The notes: a model not told the origin generated them from the sequence alone. A stretch of DNA of 64,000 nt from an uncultured Pseudomonadota bacterium (GCA_949290785.1 CASETE010000023.1:22365-86364), one strand, 5' to 3'. Numbered from the stretch's first letter, positions 24,457 through 35,170 are shown. Numbers and translations: made by a program.

Positions 24457-27400
24457 TATATTCAACAACTGTTGTTGTGCGTTTCCTTCGCGTGCCAACC
24501 TTTCGGCTTTTTCTTCTTCTTTGGCGATTTCGCGAACACGGCGAACATAGGCACCTGTACCAATTGGTATCAAACGACCGACTATCAAATTCTCGTTAAT
24601 ACCAACCAATTTATCTGTCGCCCCGCTAATCGCAGCATCAACCAAAACCTTTGTAGTCTGTTGGAACGATGCATTAGATATAAACGAACGACTGGTCAAT
24701 GACGCACGCGTCAAACCAACCAAGACTTGTGACGCCTCTGCCGGTTTACCGCCGTCACGTATGGTACGTGCGTTTTCTTCTTCAAATTCAACGCGATCAA
24801 CAACTTGCCCCATCAAGAAACCTGTTTCGCCTGGATTGGTTATTTCCACGCGACGCGTCATTTCTCTTATCAGAATTTCTATATGCTTGTCGTTAATTGC
24901 CACGCCTTGCAGACGATATACTTGCTGAATCTGTTCTACCATAAATGTGGCCAATGCTTTTTGTCCCAAAATACGCAATATATCTTGTGGCACAGGGTCA
25001 CCATCAACCAACTTTTCAGCCTTTCTGACAGTGTCACCGCTGCGTACCAGCAAGTTAGTACCCTTTGGTACAGCGTATTCAACAGGCGCAGTGCCGTCTT
25101 CTGGTACGATACGAACGATGATTTTTGACTTTGCATCTTCTAGTTCTATTGTACCATCTGTTTCCGCCAATAACGCAGGATTAGACGGACGACGAACTTC
25201 CAACAATTCGTTTACACGAGGCAGACCACCAGTAATATCGCTTGTACGCTTTGACTGAACAGGTATTCTTGCCAAAACGTCGCCCGCAGAAACCGTTGCA
25301 CCGTTTGACACGTTCAATATTGAATACATAGGCAATAAATATTCGGCAATTTTCTTACCGCCTAATGATATTATATTCCCCTTGTCGTCAACCAAAGTTA
25401 TAGACGGATTCAACGCTTTCTTGGTGTTTGCCTTCCAGTTAATGACCTTGCGAGAAATAATGCCAGTCATAGCATCAACTTCTTCCTGATATGAAACGTT
25501 TTCAACCAAATCATTAAACTGAACGATACCGTCTTTTTCAGCAATGATTGTATTTGAATAAGGATCCCATTCTGCAACCTTGGCGCCTTTTTCTACATTG
25601 TCGCCATCGTTAACAATCAACATTGATGCATAAGGTAATTTGCTGGTAAACAATTTTTCGTTTTTATCGTTAACAACGGATAATTCAGCGTTTCTGGATA
25701 ATACAACCACGCGCCCAGCAGAATTCTTAATAGAATTTACACCGGATAACTTGATTGTACCAGCAACGGGTACCTCTATAAAGTGACTATCTGCGCCACC
25801 AGCTGCAACACCACCAATGTGGAAGGTACGCAACGTCAACTGCGTTCCAGGTTCACCAATGGATTGGCTGGCAATCAGACCAACTGCTTCACCAACATGA
25901 ACCAGCGCATTACGCGACAAATCCATACCATAGCACTTTGCACACAGACCGTCGCTGCAACAAGTCAAAACACTGCGAACGTCAACGCTTGGCAAACCAG
26001 ATTCATTTATCTTCTTTGCCGCTGTTTTCGTAATCAATTCACCCGCAGGTACAATGACTTCTTTTGTTATAGGATGAACAACATCGTGTGCCGCAGTACG
26101 TCCCAACACAACATCGCCCAGCGCAACAGATAATGCGCTGCCTTGATATACCGGTTTGGCGGTTATAAAGTCAGTAGTACCGCAATCATGTTCTGTAATG
26201 ACCGTATTGTGCGCCAATTCAACCATACGACGCGTCAAATAACCTGCTTCTGCTGTTTTTAACGCCGTATCCGACATACCCTTACGTGCACCGTGAGTTG
26301 ACGTAAAGTATTCGGACATGGTCAAACCTTCTTTAAAGTTTGAAATAATAGGAACTTCAATAATAGAACCGTCTGGCTTCTGCATCATACCGCGCATACC
26401 CGCCAACTGTTGAATCTGACGTTTGGAACCACGCGCCTTAGATAAAGCCATCATCAAAATAGAGTTCCAATTATCACCTTTTGTTTTACCAAGCGCAGCA
26501 TAAGCCAAGTCACCCAACTTATCGGTTGTTTTCTGCCACAAGTCAATTAACTTGTTGTGTCTTTCACCGCCAGATAACAAACCGTTTTGATATTGCTCTT
26601 CTATTTCTTCCGCGGCTTTTTCGGCCTCTGCTATCATTTCTTTCTTTTCTTCTGGTATCACGATATCGTCAAACCCGATAGAAATACCACTGCGTGCCGC
26701 TTGTTCAAACCCCGTATCTTTCAAAGCGTCCGCCAACAGAATCATCGCCTTGTCACCACAACGATCATAAGTCGTCGCCAATAAAGCCTTGATTTCACCA
26801 TGTGGCATAACTTTATTCACCAAATCAAATGGCATATTTTCAGATTTTGGTAACAATTCACCCAATATCATACGACCGGCAGTTGTCTTGTATATCTTGC
26901 CATTAATACGTGCAATAATTGGCGTATGTAAAGTAATTGTCTTGTTTTCCAAAGCTAGCTTTACTTCGTCCATATTCGCAAAACGTGGCGATTTTTCTGT
27001 ATGTTCACCGTCAATCAACGAAATGTAGTAAACACCCAAAACCATGTCTTGTGATGGAACAATCATAGGCTCACCGTTTGCGGGCGACAAAACGTTATTT
27101 GATGACAGCATTAATGTACGCGCTTCCAACTGTGCCTCTAATGAAATTGGAACGTGCACAGACATCTGGTCACCGTCAAAGTCAGCATTAAAACCGGCGC
27201 AAACCAATGGATGCAAACGAATTGCCTTACCTTCAATCAAAACAGGCTCAAACGCCAACATAGACAATCTGTGTAACGAAGGTGCACGGTTTAATAATAC
27301 TGGATGTTCGTGAATAACTTTTTCCAATATTTCCCATACGACGTCTTCGCCGTTTTCAACCATCTTGCGCGCAGTTTTTAACGTATTAGCATAATCACCA

Positions 27401-28563
27401 GCCAACAATCTTGCATAAACAAATGGTTTAAACAATTCCAAAGCCATAGTTTTTGGCAAACCAACCTGATGCAACTTCAAAGAAGGCCCAGATACAATTA
27501 CAGAACGACCGGAATAGTCAACACGTTTACCCAACAAGTTCATACGGAAACGGCCTGATTTTCCGCTTAGAGAATCAGATAAAGACTTTAACGGGCGACG
27601 GTTCTGTGAAACCATCGGACGTGCCTTGTGACCGTTATCAAACAAAGAATCTACCGCTTCTTGCAGCATGCGCTTTTCATTACGAACGATGATTTCCGGT
27701 GCATGCATTTCAATAAATTTCTTTAAACGATTGTTACGAATAATCACGCGACGATATAAATCGTTCAAGTCAGATGCGGCCACATGCCCCGCGTCTAATG
27801 TAACCAAAGGACGCATATCAGGCGGTATAACAGGCAATACATCTGGTAACATCCACGCAGGCTCTGTCTTAGAATCTAGGAATGCTTCTACCAGTTTTAA
27901 TTGTTTTATCAAAGCCTTGCGTTTGGCTTCTGACTTCGTGTCCGCCAATTCTGCACGCAGACGTGTACGTTCATCACCCATATCCAAATTAGAAATTATA
28001 CTACGTACACCTTCGGCGCCGATACCTACATGAAACGCATCTGCACCAAATTCTTCAACGGCGTTTTGATATTCATCTTCGCTTATTACGTCGTATTGCT
28101 TCAAGTTTGTTAAACCTGGTTCTATGACGATATAAGCATCATAAGAAATGACTTGTTCTAACTTTTTCTGTGGCAAGTTATTTAATAAAGTTGCAATTTT
28201 ACCCTCGCGCAAGAACCATGTATGCGCCACAGGCATTGCTAACTTTATATGCCCCATACGTTCACGACGAACAGAAGAAGGGCCAACTTCTACGCCGCAA
28301 CGTTCGCAAACGACGCCGCGGAACTTTATTCTTTTATACTTACCGCACGCACATTCATAATCTTTGACGGGGCCAAAGATTTGTTGGCAGAACAATCCCT
28401 CTGGCTCTGGTTTCAAAGAATGATAATTTATCGTTTCAGGCTTTTTAACTTCGCCGTGCGACCAAGAAAGTATTTCTTCTGGTGATGCAATCGTTATACG
28501 CAACGCATCAAACTGTTCTTTTGTTTCAATTTGTCCGAATATCTTCTGCAACATATTGGTCAT
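24454..28563 (-). CDS. rpoC: DNA-directed RNA polymerase beta' subunit
   Basis: This is the 1369-residue catalytic subunit of RNA polymerase. The magnesium-binding active-site motif N-A-D-F-D-G-D-Q-M is present near residue 459. The N-terminal zinc ribbon is C-A-C-G-K-Y with C-E-R-C, and a second zinc site (C-C-S-D-G-L-C-A-K-C) lies near residue 860. The trigger-loop region S-I-G-E-P-G-T-Q-L-T-L-R-T-F-H is intact. Length and motif order are standard for alphaproteobacteria. It follows rpoB by 78 bases that contain a small hairpin, and the operon ends at the composite terminator just after its stop codon. Confidence 0.99.
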   Translation of the reverse strand: MTNMLQKIFGQIETKEQFDALRITIASPEEILSWSHGEVKKPETINYHSLKPEPEGLFCQQIFGPVKDYECACGKYKRIKFRGVVCERCGVEVGPSSVRRERMGHIKLAMPVAHTWFLREGKIATLLNNLPQKKLEQVISYDAYIVIEPGLTNLKQYDVISEDEYQNAVEEFGADAFHVGIGAEGVRSIISNLDMGDERTRLRAELADTKSEAKRKALIKQLKLVEAFLDSKTEPAWMLPDVLPVIPPDMRPLVTLDAGHVAASDLNDLYRRVIIRNNRLKKFIEMHAPEIIVRNEKRMLQEAVDSLFDNGHKARPMVSQNRRPLKSLSDSLSGKSGRFRMNLLGKRVDYSGRSVIVSGPSLKLHQVGLPKTMALELFKPFVYARLLAGDYANTLKTARKMVENGEDVVWEILEKVIHEHPVLLNRAPSLHRLSMLAFEPVLIEGKAIRLHPLVCAGFNADFDGDQMSVHVPISLEAQLEARTLMLSSNNVLSPANGEPMIVPSQDMVLGVYYISLIDGEHTEKSPRFANMDEVKLALENKTITLHTPIIARINGKIYKTTAGRMILGELLPKSENMPFDLVNKVMPHGEIKALLATTYDRCGDKAMILLADALKDTGFEQAARSGISIGFDDIVIPEEKKEMIAEAEKAAEEIEEQYQNGLLSGGERHNKLIDLWQKTTDKLGDLAYAALGKTKGDNWNSILMMALSKARGSKRQIQQLAGMRGMMQKPDGSIIEVPIISNFKEGLTMSEYFTSTHGARKGMSDTALKTAEAGYLTRRMVELAHNTVITEHDCGTTDFITAKPVYQGSALSVALGDVVLGRTAAHDVVHPITKEVIVPAGELITKTAAKKINESGLPSVDVRSVLTCCSDGLCAKCYGMDLSRNALVHVGEAVGLIASQSIGEPGTQLTLRTFHIGGVAAGGADSHFIEVPVAGTIKLSGVNSIKNSAGRVVVLSRNAELSVVNDKNEKLFTSKLPYASMLIVNDGDNVEKGAKVAEWDPYSNTIIAEKDGIVQFNDLVENVSYQEEVDAMTGIISRKVINWKANTKKALNPSITLVDDKGNIISLGGKKIAEYLLPMYSILNVSNGATVSAGDVLARIPVQSKRTSDITGGLPRVNELLEVRRPSNPALLAETDGTIELEDAKSKIIVRIVPEDGTAPVEYAVPKGTNLLVRSGDTVRKAEKLVDGDPVPQDILRILGQKALATFMVEQIQQVYRLQGVAINDKHIEILIREMTRRVEITNPGETGFLMGQVVDRVEFEEENARTIRDGGKPAEASQVLVGLTRASLTSRSFISNASFQQTTKVLVDAAISGATDKLVGINENLIVGRLIPIGTGAYVRRVREIAKEEEKAERLAREGNAQQQLLNI

Positions 28564-28605
28564 GTATTTTGCTCCTTTCAGTAGCTAAAAGTACTGCGTG
28601 GCCGG

Positions 28606-28625
28606 CAACACTGGTTTACCACCAG
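28606..28625 (-). other. Intercistronic hairpin between rpoB and rpoC
   Basis: CACTGG / CCAGTG pairs across a short loop in the 78-base gap, without a T-tract. It may affect mRNA processing or simply be a spacer. Confidence 0.4.
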
Positions 28626-28641
28626 TGCCAGCCGTCGCCAC

Positions 28642-31600
28642 TTAATCTATTTTCTTCGGCGTCATCGCCAAGCCCAAACCGCGTAGTTCGCGAACTAGTA
28701 CGTTAAAGGCTTCTGGTGTACCTGTCTGGAAGTCGTTATTACCAGATATTATAGACTCGTACATCTTCGTACGGCCGGCAATATCATCCGACTTTACAGT
28801 CAACATTTCGCGTAACAGATGTGCCGCCCCATGCGCTTCCAAGGCCCACACTTCCATTTCACCAAGACGCTGACCACCCATGTGCGCCTTACCAGACAAC
28901 GGCTGCTGCGTTACCAAAGAATAATTACCAATTGAACGTGCGTGAATCTTTTCATCAACAAAGTGATGCAGTTTCAGCATGTACATTACGCCGACTGTAA
29001 CCGGACGCGCGAATTTTTCACCCGTCATACCATCGTATAATGTAAACTGACCCGATTCTGGTAATTTCGCTAACTTTAACATACGACGAATGTCTTCTGG
29101 GGTCGCACCGTCAAAGGTAGGCGTCGCCATAGGAACACCGTCTTTTAACAATGCAGCCTCTGCACGAACATCAGTATCCGTCATTTTTTCTAATTTTTCG
29201 GCCGCTTCTTTACCATAAACCTTGCCCATAATCGCACGCAAATCGTCGGTTACAGCACGCTTTTGCTTTACTTCTTCCAGCACTTCGCCAATCTGCTGAC
29301 CCAACGTACGCGCCGCCATACCAAGGTGAGTCTCTAATATCTGACCGATATTCATACGACTTGGCACACCAAGCGGATTCAATACAATGTCAACAGGCGT
29401 ACCATCTTCCATGTATGGCATGTCTTCAATAGGTACAACCTTGGAAACAATACCCTTGTTACCGTGACGACCAGCCATCTTGTCACCAGGTTGCAACTTC
29501 ATCTTGTGCGCGATGTAAACCTTTACTTCTTTTAACACACCCGCTGCCAAAGAGTTGCTTTCTGTAACCTTGGCAATTTCTGCGTCGGCTTTTTCGTTCA
29601 GCAGTTTCAGCTTCGTAACGTGCTGTTCACGTAACTCGTCAATTTTTGCCTGTGCTTCTTTATTCTTTACAACCAATTTCTTGACGTCTGACGGTCTGAT
29701 ACCCTCAAAAACCTCTTCGGTCAGTTTTTTGCCGACGAATGGTTTTAAACTGCCCGTGCCAGCCTCTATAACCTGACCCGCTGCAATCTGGAAAACCTGA
29801 TCTGCAAAACCTTTTTCAATGATAGAAGTTTCTTCTTCTCTATCCTTGTTTATCTTTTCAATCTTTTGCAGTTCAATCATCTGTGTACGTTCGTCTTTCT
29901 TAACCCCATGACGAGTTAGAACATTAACGCCGATAACAGTACCTTCTTCGTTCGGTCCAACCTTTAATGAAGAATCTTTTACATTCAAAGCCTTTTCACC
30001 AAATATGTTACGCAACAAGGCTTCTTCTGGCGTCAATAAAGTTTCAGACTTCGGCGAAACGCGCCCAACTAAAATGTCACCTTGTTTTACGCGCGCGCCA
30101 ACATAAATGATACCAGATTCATCCAAATTCTTTAACGCTTCTTCGCTAACATTTGGAATATCACGCGTTAAACTTTCTGGCCCTAACTGCGTATCACGAA
30201 CCTTGATTTCTTTTTCTACAATCTTAACCGATGTAAACACATCATCACGGGAAATGCGTTCCGATATAACGATGGAATCTTCATAGTTATAACCACGCCA
30301 TGGCACAAATGCAACCAACACGTTGCGACCTAATGCCAATTCACCATAGTTCATAGAAGAACCGTCCGCAATTATGTCACCGGCAGAAACTCTGTCGCCA
30401 ACCTTTACCAACGGTTTTTGATGTATCAAAGTTTCGCTGTTGCTGCGTTCAAATTTCTCAAGATTGTAAATGTCAACACCCGTCACAACGTTTCGGCTGT
30501 TCATACATTTTACAACGATACGATTTGCATCAACAGATTCTACGATACCGCCATGTTTGGCAACTTTACCCGTTCTAGAATCACGCGCAACTTCGCGTTC
30601 AATACCAGTACCAACCAATGGTGCCTGAACGCGTAATAAAGGAACCGCCTGACGTTGCATGTTTGAACCCATCAAAGCACGGTTCGCGTCGTCGTTTTCA
30701 ACGAACGGTATCAAACCCGTAGCAATGGAAACCACTTGACGCGGTTCAACGTCAATCAAGTCAATTTCTTCTTTTGGAACCATCGTAAATTCACCGTCAA
30801 CGCGCGCCGTTACCATGTCTTCTGACAGTACGCCCGTCGCAGTCGTAGGTGTATTTCCTTGCGCAATCTTGTGCCCCAGTTCTTCATCTGCAGTCAGATA
30901 TACCATCTTGTCTGTAATTTTGCTGTTCTCTACAACATAATACGGCGTTTCAATAAATCCGTATGGATTTACACGCGCATACGTTGCCAAGTGGTTAATC
31001 AAACCAATATTTGCACCTTCTGGTGTATGAATAGGACACAGTCTGCCATAGTGCGTCGGATGAACGTCACGAACGTCTATACCCGCACGTTCACGATTCA
31101 AACCACCAGGCCCCAACGCAGAAACCAAACGTTTGTGTTCCAATTCAGCCAACGGATTATAAGCATCCATAAACTGAGATAACTGCGATGTACCCAAAAA
31201 TTCGGACACCAAAGACATCAACGGTTTTACATTGATAACGTCCTGTGGTTGCATATTCGCAATGTTTGGTGAAGACAAACTTTCACGAACCAAACGTTCA
31301 ATACGCAACATTCCCGTGCGGAATGTCTGTTCCAATAATTCGCCCACTGTACGAACGCGACGATTTGACAAGTTGTCAATATCATCAACAGTGTCTTTAT
31401 GGTCAATTATGTTCGTTAAAGTTTTCAAAACCGCCAAGAAATCAGACTTAGTCAACAAACGTTCGTCTTCTGGCTTTTTACCAGAATCAATCTTTAAGCG
31501 CTTGTTCATCTTGAAACGACCAACAGCAGACAAATCATAATACGCCGCATCAAAACCCTGACGCATAAACAAGTTTATTGCCGCTTCTAACGTTGGGCGT

Positions 31601-32778
31601 TCACCCGGTCTGATAATGTTATAAATTTCAATCAGGGCTTCTTCACGATTTGTTGTAGTATCCGCCATCAACGTGTTACGCATATGTGCAGATATAGTCG
31701 TGTTATCAATAGAAATCAAAGAAATATTCTTTACGCCCATTTTTTCTAAATCGGCCAATACTTCTTCTGTAATTTCTGTTCCAGCACGGAATATAACGTC
31801 ATCACCGTTCATAATCGGGTCAAATAAATATTCGCCAATTAATGATTCAGAAGTTATGCCATACTGCTTTGACGCAGACATTACTTTTGATAAACGCTTA
31901 GCGTTCATACGGTCACCCTTGGACGCCAAAACCTTTTTATCTTTTGGATTGATTAAATCATAATTTAAACGATATTTATCCAATCCTTCAAAAACAGATG
32001 TATCACCAACCCACAATTTACCATCAAAAGATAAAGGCATGCGTTTATAAAACGCGCTTAATATCTCTGTATCGTCCATACCACGAATTGTTGATTTACG
32101 AGGGTCAGCCAACCATTTCTTTTCGTCTTCTGCGGCCGGCAAACAACGCAATAATACCGTTGCAGGTATCTTACGACGTCTGTCTATTCGGACATATATT
32201 ACGCCCTTGTATTCTTCAAAGTCAATCCAACTGCCGTGTTCTGGAATTATACGCGCAGTATAGGTTATCGGATTGCCAGCAATTTTTGCTTCTTTTGTTG
32301 TTGCAAAAACAACGCCTTGGGCACGGTGCATCTGTGAAACGATAACGCGTTCAACGCCCGCCGCAATAAAACTACCCCTTTCAGTCATCAAAGGCACTTC
32401 GCCCATGAATATTTCTTGTTCCTTGATATCACGCAGAACTTTTTTACCGTCTTCTGCGATATCCCATAAAATCAATCTCAGCTTCAGTTTCAACTTACTG
32501 GAATAGTTAAGATTGCGCAACATACATTCTTTTACGTTGTATACAGGTTTGTCCAACGTATACCCAACAAATTCTAGTTCCGCAATCCCAGCGTAATCTT
32601 TGATTGGAAACATAGAAGCAAAAACATTCTGTAAACCAATGTTCTTTCTGCTTTGTGGTTCAACGTCCGCCTGTAAGAAATCTTTGTAAGAATTGTATTG
32701 AATTTCAACTAAATCTGGAAGCTGAGTTTGCAAAAAACTTTTACGAAAAGATTTTCTACGTCTTTGGATAACTGCCAT
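28642..32778 (-). CDS. rpoB: DNA-directed RNA polymerase beta subunit
   Basis: This is the 1378-residue beta subunit, of standard length. The rifampicin-binding region is easy to align: S-Q-L-S-Q-F-M-D near residues 531-538, then H-K-R at 548-550 and S-A-L-G-P-G-G from 553. Relative to E. coli, R529 is Leu (residue 551), S522 is Ala and N518 is Tyr. Other landmarks are D-V-H-P-T-H-Y-G-R, G-Y-N-Y-E-D-S-I and K-M-A-G-R-H-G-N-K-G. The gene lies between rplL and rpoC in the canonical ribosomal-protein/RNA-polymerase operon, with a hairpin-containing 172-base leader that may tune its expression relative to the ribosomal proteins. Confidence 0.99.
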   Translation of the reverse strand: MAVIQRRRKSFRKSFLQTQLPDLVEIQYNSYKDFLQADVEPQSRKNIGLQNVFASMFPIKDYAGIAELEFVGYTLDKPVYNVKECMLRNLNYSSKLKLKLRLILWDIAEDGKKVLRDIKEQEIFMGEVPLMTERGSFIAAGVERVIVSQMHRAQGVVFATTKEAKIAGNPITYTARIIPEHGSWIDFEEYKGVIYVRIDRRRKIPATVLLRCLPAAEDEKKWLADPRKSTIRGMDDTEILSAFYKRMPLSFDGKLWVGDTSVFEGLDKYRLNYDLINPKDKKVLASKGDRMNAKRLSKVMSASKQYGITSESLIGEYLFDPIMNGDDVIFRAGTEITEEVLADLEKMGVKNISLISIDNTTISAHMRNTLMADTTTNREEALIEIYNIIRPGERPTLEAAINLFMRQGFDAAYYDLSAVGRFKMNKRLKIDSGKKPEDERLLTKSDFLAVLKTLTNIIDHKDTVDDIDNLSNRRVRTVGELLEQTFRTGMLRIERLVRESLSSPNIANMQPQDVINVKPLMSLVSEFLGTSQLSQFMDAYNPLAELEHKRLVSALGPGGLNRERAGIDVRDVHPTHYGRLCPIHTPEGANIGLINHLATYARVNPYGFIETPYYVVENSKITDKMVYLTADEELGHKIAQGNTPTTATGVLSEDMVTARVDGEFTMVPKEEIDLIDVEPRQVVSIATGLIPFVENDDANRALMGSNMQRQAVPLLRVQAPLVGTGIEREVARDSRTGKVAKHGGIVESVDANRIVVKCMNSRNVVTGVDIYNLEKFERSNSETLIHQKPLVKVGDRVSAGDIIADGSSMNYGELALGRNVLVAFVPWRGYNYEDSIVISERISRDDVFTSVKIVEKEIKVRDTQLGPESLTRDIPNVSEEALKNLDESGIIYVGARVKQGDILVGRVSPKSETLLTPEEALLRNIFGEKALNVKDSSLKVGPNEEGTVIGVNVLTRHGVKKDERTQMIELQKIEKINKDREEETSIIEKGFADQVFQIAAGQVIEAGTGSLKPFVGKKLTEEVFEGIRPSDVKKLVVKNKEAQAKIDELREQHVTKLKLLNEKADAEIAKVTESNSLAAGVLKEVKVYIAHKMKLQPGDKMAGRHGNKGIVSKVVPIEDMPYMEDGTPVDIVLNPLGVPSRMNIGQILETHLGMAARTLGQQIGEVLEEVKQKRAVTDDLRAIMGKVYGKEAAEKLEKMTDTDVRAEAALLKDGVPMATPTFDGATPEDIRRMLKLAKLPESGQFTLYDGMTGEKFARPVTVGVMYMLKLHHFVDEKIHARSIGNYSLVTQQPLSGKAHMGGQRLGEMEVWALEAHGAAHLLREMLTVKSDDIAGRTKMYESIISGNNDFQTGTPEAFNVLVRELRGLGLAMTPKKID

Positions 32779-32858
32779 GGGTCTTGATCCTTTTTTTTTG
32801 TGCGTTTTGCAAACAAGAACGATATAAAAATATCGTCATATCTATATTACGCCTTTGT

Positions 32859-32915
32859 GCCCACCCAGGAGTTTTACCCCAAGGTGGGCGGCGCTGTGTC
32901 GCAATGTATCGCGAC
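32859..32915 (-). promoter_or_regulatory. Hairpins between rplL and rpoB (possible attenuator or processing site)
   Basis: A stem GCCCACC / GGTGGGC with further inner pairing (32859-32889) and a second stem GTCGC / GCGAC (32898-32915) lie in the 172-base gap. In E. coli this gap holds an attenuator and an RNase III site; the same role is likely but not shown. Confidence 0.5.
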
Positions 32916-32950
32916 TTATAATTTCACGAAACCTTACGGTTCCGGTTGAA

Positions 32951-33316
32951 TTATTTCAATTCAACCTTTGCACCCGCTGCTTCTAATGTAGCCTTCATTT
33001 TTTCGGCTTCATCTTTTGCGACTGCTTCTTTAACTGCTTTTGGTGCAGATTCAACCAAAGCTTTGGCTTCACCTAAGCCCAAACCAGTGATGTCTTTCAC
33101 TGCCTTGATAACAGCCAATTTGTTTGCACCGGCTTCTGCCAATACTACATCAAATTCTGTTTTTTCTTCGGCTGCTGCGGCGGCTGGGCCTGCTGCAACT
33201 GCAACTGCGGCGGCGGCACTTACGCCCCAAGTTTCTTCTAACGCTTTGGATAATTCAACTGCTTCCAAAACGCTCAATTTTGACAATTCTTCAACTAATT
33301 TTTGAATATCTGCCAT
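32951..33316 (-). CDS. rplL: 50S ribosomal protein L7/L12
   Basis: This 121-residue stalk protein begins [18 protein letters not shown], has an Ala-rich hinge (residues 34-52) and the conserved C-terminal domain K-T-E-F-D-V-V-L through [12 protein letters not shown]. It binds translation GTPases through the C-terminal domain. It follows rplJ by 45 bases with AGGAG near its start. Confidence 0.98.
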   Translation of the reverse strand: MADIQKLVEELSKLSVLEAVELSKALEETWGVSAAAAVAVAAGPAAAAAEEKTEFDVVLAEAGANKLAVIKAVKDITGLGLGEAKALVESAPKAVKEAVAKDEAEKMKATLEAAGAKVELK

Positions 33317-33361
33317 TTTTTGCTCCTATCAATATTCAGAACTTTTACGTTCTGGTATATT

Positions 33362-33838
33362 TTAATTCTTTTTTCCATACTCTGCAGAAACACGTGCCAA
33401 GCGCGACGCAGGTTCAACCAATATACGCGCAATTGTACCACGAATTTCCAACAGGGATGGCAGTTTGGATAATTGCACAATGTCGTCTTTACTCAGAACA
33501 TCTGCATCCATTTTACCGCCAATGATTGAAAAATTTGGGTGTTCTTCCGCAAATTTTGCCAATACTTTGGTTACCGCCAAACCATCAGTCGCAACAGCAA
33601 CCGCAGTTGGACGTTTCATCAGTTCAGATACAGGTTCAAAGTCAGTGTCTTTTAACGCTAACTTCATCAAACGGTTTTTAACAACCTTGAAAACAGAAAC
33701 CAGCGGACGTAATTCATTACGCAAGATTTCCATTTCCTTAACTGTCAAACCATGGTTTTCAATTACGAAAACGCCGTTTGCTTCTTTCAAGGACGACTGC
33801 AACGCTGAAATCAAATCTGATTTTTCTTCGCGTCTCAT
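33362..33838 (-). CDS. rplJ: 50S ribosomal protein L10
   Basis: This 158-residue protein anchors the L7/L12 stalk to 23S rRNA. It begins with R-R-E-E-K-S-D-L-I-S-A-L and shows the L10 pattern N-H-G-L-T-V-K-E-M-E-x-L-R and K-N-R-L-M-K-L-A. It is preceded by an unusually long 222-base leader with several hairpins, where L10 autoregulation would act, and followed by rplL. Confidence 0.96.
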   Translation of the reverse strand: MRREEKSDLISALQSSLKEANGVFVIENHGLTVKEMEILRNELRPLVSVFKVVKNRLMKLALKDTDFEPVSELMKRPTAVAVATDGLAVTKVLAKFAEEHPNFSIIGGKMDADVLSKDDIVQLSKLPSLLEIRGTIARILVEPASRLARVSAEYGKKN

Positions 33839-34060
33839 ATCTTTACCCTTACTTGCAAGATTTCAGAAATAAACTTCTAAAATCCCCTGTTTTGTTAAAC
33901 TTTCCATTCGGTACTTCTTTTATACCGAGTGGGGCCCGTCATTCTGCCCCAAAGAATTCTTTCTTTGTCTATGATGGAAATTAAGTCTTTTTCAAAACAC
34001 CATCAGTCTCGGACAGAAATCTTGTTTGCGGTTGGGCAGAAATCTGCCCGGCCGCCGTTA
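33839..34060 (-). promoter_or_regulatory. Candidate L10 autoregulatory leader
   Basis: The 222-base gap between rplA and rplJ contains GGGCAGA / TCTGCCC, CGGTA...TACCG and TGATGG...CCATCA pairings on the minus strand. In bacteria generally the rplJ leader folds into a binding site for L10-L12 that represses translation. I infer that role from position and structure only. Confidence 0.5.
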
Positions 34061-34735
34061 TTATTTTACTTCCACTTTCAGACCAGGACCCTGGGTCGTA
34101 GCAACAGCCGCACCCAAGATATACTGACCCTTTACAGAAGCAGGTTTTACTTTCTTTAATTGTTCTATCAACGCGTTTGCGTTTTCAACCAATTTGTCTG
34201 TTGCAAAAGACATTTTGCCGATACCAGCGTGAATGATACCTTTCTTTTCAGCACGGTATTCAATCTGACCCGCTTTTGCAGTTGCAACCGCTTCTGCAAC
34301 GTTATTCGTTACAGTACCAAGTTTTGGATTCGGCATCAAACCTTTTGGTCCCAAAACACGCGCAACTTTTGACATTTTGGGCATCATGTCTGGCGTCGCA
34401 ATTACACGGTCAAAATTAATTTCACCGGCCGCAACCTTTTCAATCAAGTCTTCACCACCAACAACATCTGCACCAGCTTTTTTTGCTTCGTCAGCGCTGT
34501 TAACAGTAAATACTGCAACGCGAACCTTTTTACCGGTACCGTTTGGCAATGACACCATGCCACGAATGTTCTGGTCTGCTTTGGTTACATCAACGCCTAA
34601 GCGAATTGCAATTTCCAGACTTTCGTCAAACTTCTTAGAGCAGTATGGACGCAACGCTTCAATAGCATCTGCCAAAGAATAAACCTTTTCCATATCCAAA
34701 TTTGCCCAAGTCTTTTGTCTTTTTGTCAGTTTCAT
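34061..34735 (-). CDS. rplA: 50S ribosomal protein L1
   Basis: This 224-residue protein has the L1 signatures F-D-E-S-L-E-I-A-I-R-L-G-V-D, G-M-V-S-L-P-N-G-T-G-K and V-L-G-P-K-G-L-M-P-N-P-K. It binds 23S rRNA near the E site and in many bacteria represses the rplK-rplA mRNA. It starts 3 bases after the rplK stop, so the two are coupled. Confidence 0.98.
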   Translation of the reverse strand: MKLTKRQKTWANLDMEKVYSLADAIEALRPYCSKKFDESLEIAIRLGVDVTKADQNIRGMVSLPNGTGKKVRVAVFTVNSADEAKKAGADVVGGEDLIEKVAAGEINFDRVIATPDMMPKMSKVARVLGPKGLMPNPKLGTVTNNVAEAVATAKAGQIEYRAEKKGIIHAGIGKMSFATDKLVENANALIEQLKKVKPASVKGQYILGAAVATTQGPGLKVEVK

Positions 34736-34738
34736 GTC

Positions 34739-35170
34739 TTATTCCTCCACCTTTACGCCCATAGAACGGCATTGACCCGCAACGATATTCATAGCAGATT
34801 CAATGGTAGAGCAATTTAAGTCTGGCATTTTGTTTTCTGCAATTTCTTTAATCTGAGCCTTTGTAATTGTACCAACAAAGTCACGACCCGGTTTATGAGA
34901 ACCGATTTTCAACTTTAATGCCTTTTTAATGTAGTACGACACAGGTGGCAACTTCATAATAAATTCAAAGCTGCGATCTGTATAAACAGTGATTATACAA
35001 GGAATTGGCATTCCTGGTTCTTTATCAGATGTTTTGTCGTTAAACTGTTTGCAGAATTCCGCAATGTTTACACCGGCCGCACCCAACGCTGGTCCAATAG
35101 GAGGCGCAGGATTCGCCTGTTTCGCAGGGACTACTAATTTAACAATCCCTTTTACTTCTTTTTTTGCCAT
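34739..35170 (-). CDS. rplK: 50S ribosomal protein L11
   Basis: This 143-residue protein has the L11 N-terminal motif [22 protein letters not shown] and an intact rRNA-binding C-terminal domain ending [10 protein letters not shown]. The GTPase-associated centre residues look ordinary. It lies 86 bases after nusG with GGAGTG before the ATG and is tightly coupled to rplA. Confidence 0.98.
   Translation of the reverse strand: MAKKEVKGIVKLVVPAKQANPAPPIGPALGAAGVNIAEFCKQFNDKTSDKEPGMPIPCIITVYTDRSFEFIMKLPPVSYYIKKALKLKIGSHKPGRDFVGTITKAQIKEIAENKMPDLNCSTIESAMNIVAGQCRSMGVKVEE

Noticed and set aside
24454..32778. Many long plus-strand frames opposite rpoB and rpoC
   Set aside because: They are shadows of the highly conserved genes, without ribosome sites or recognisable protein features.
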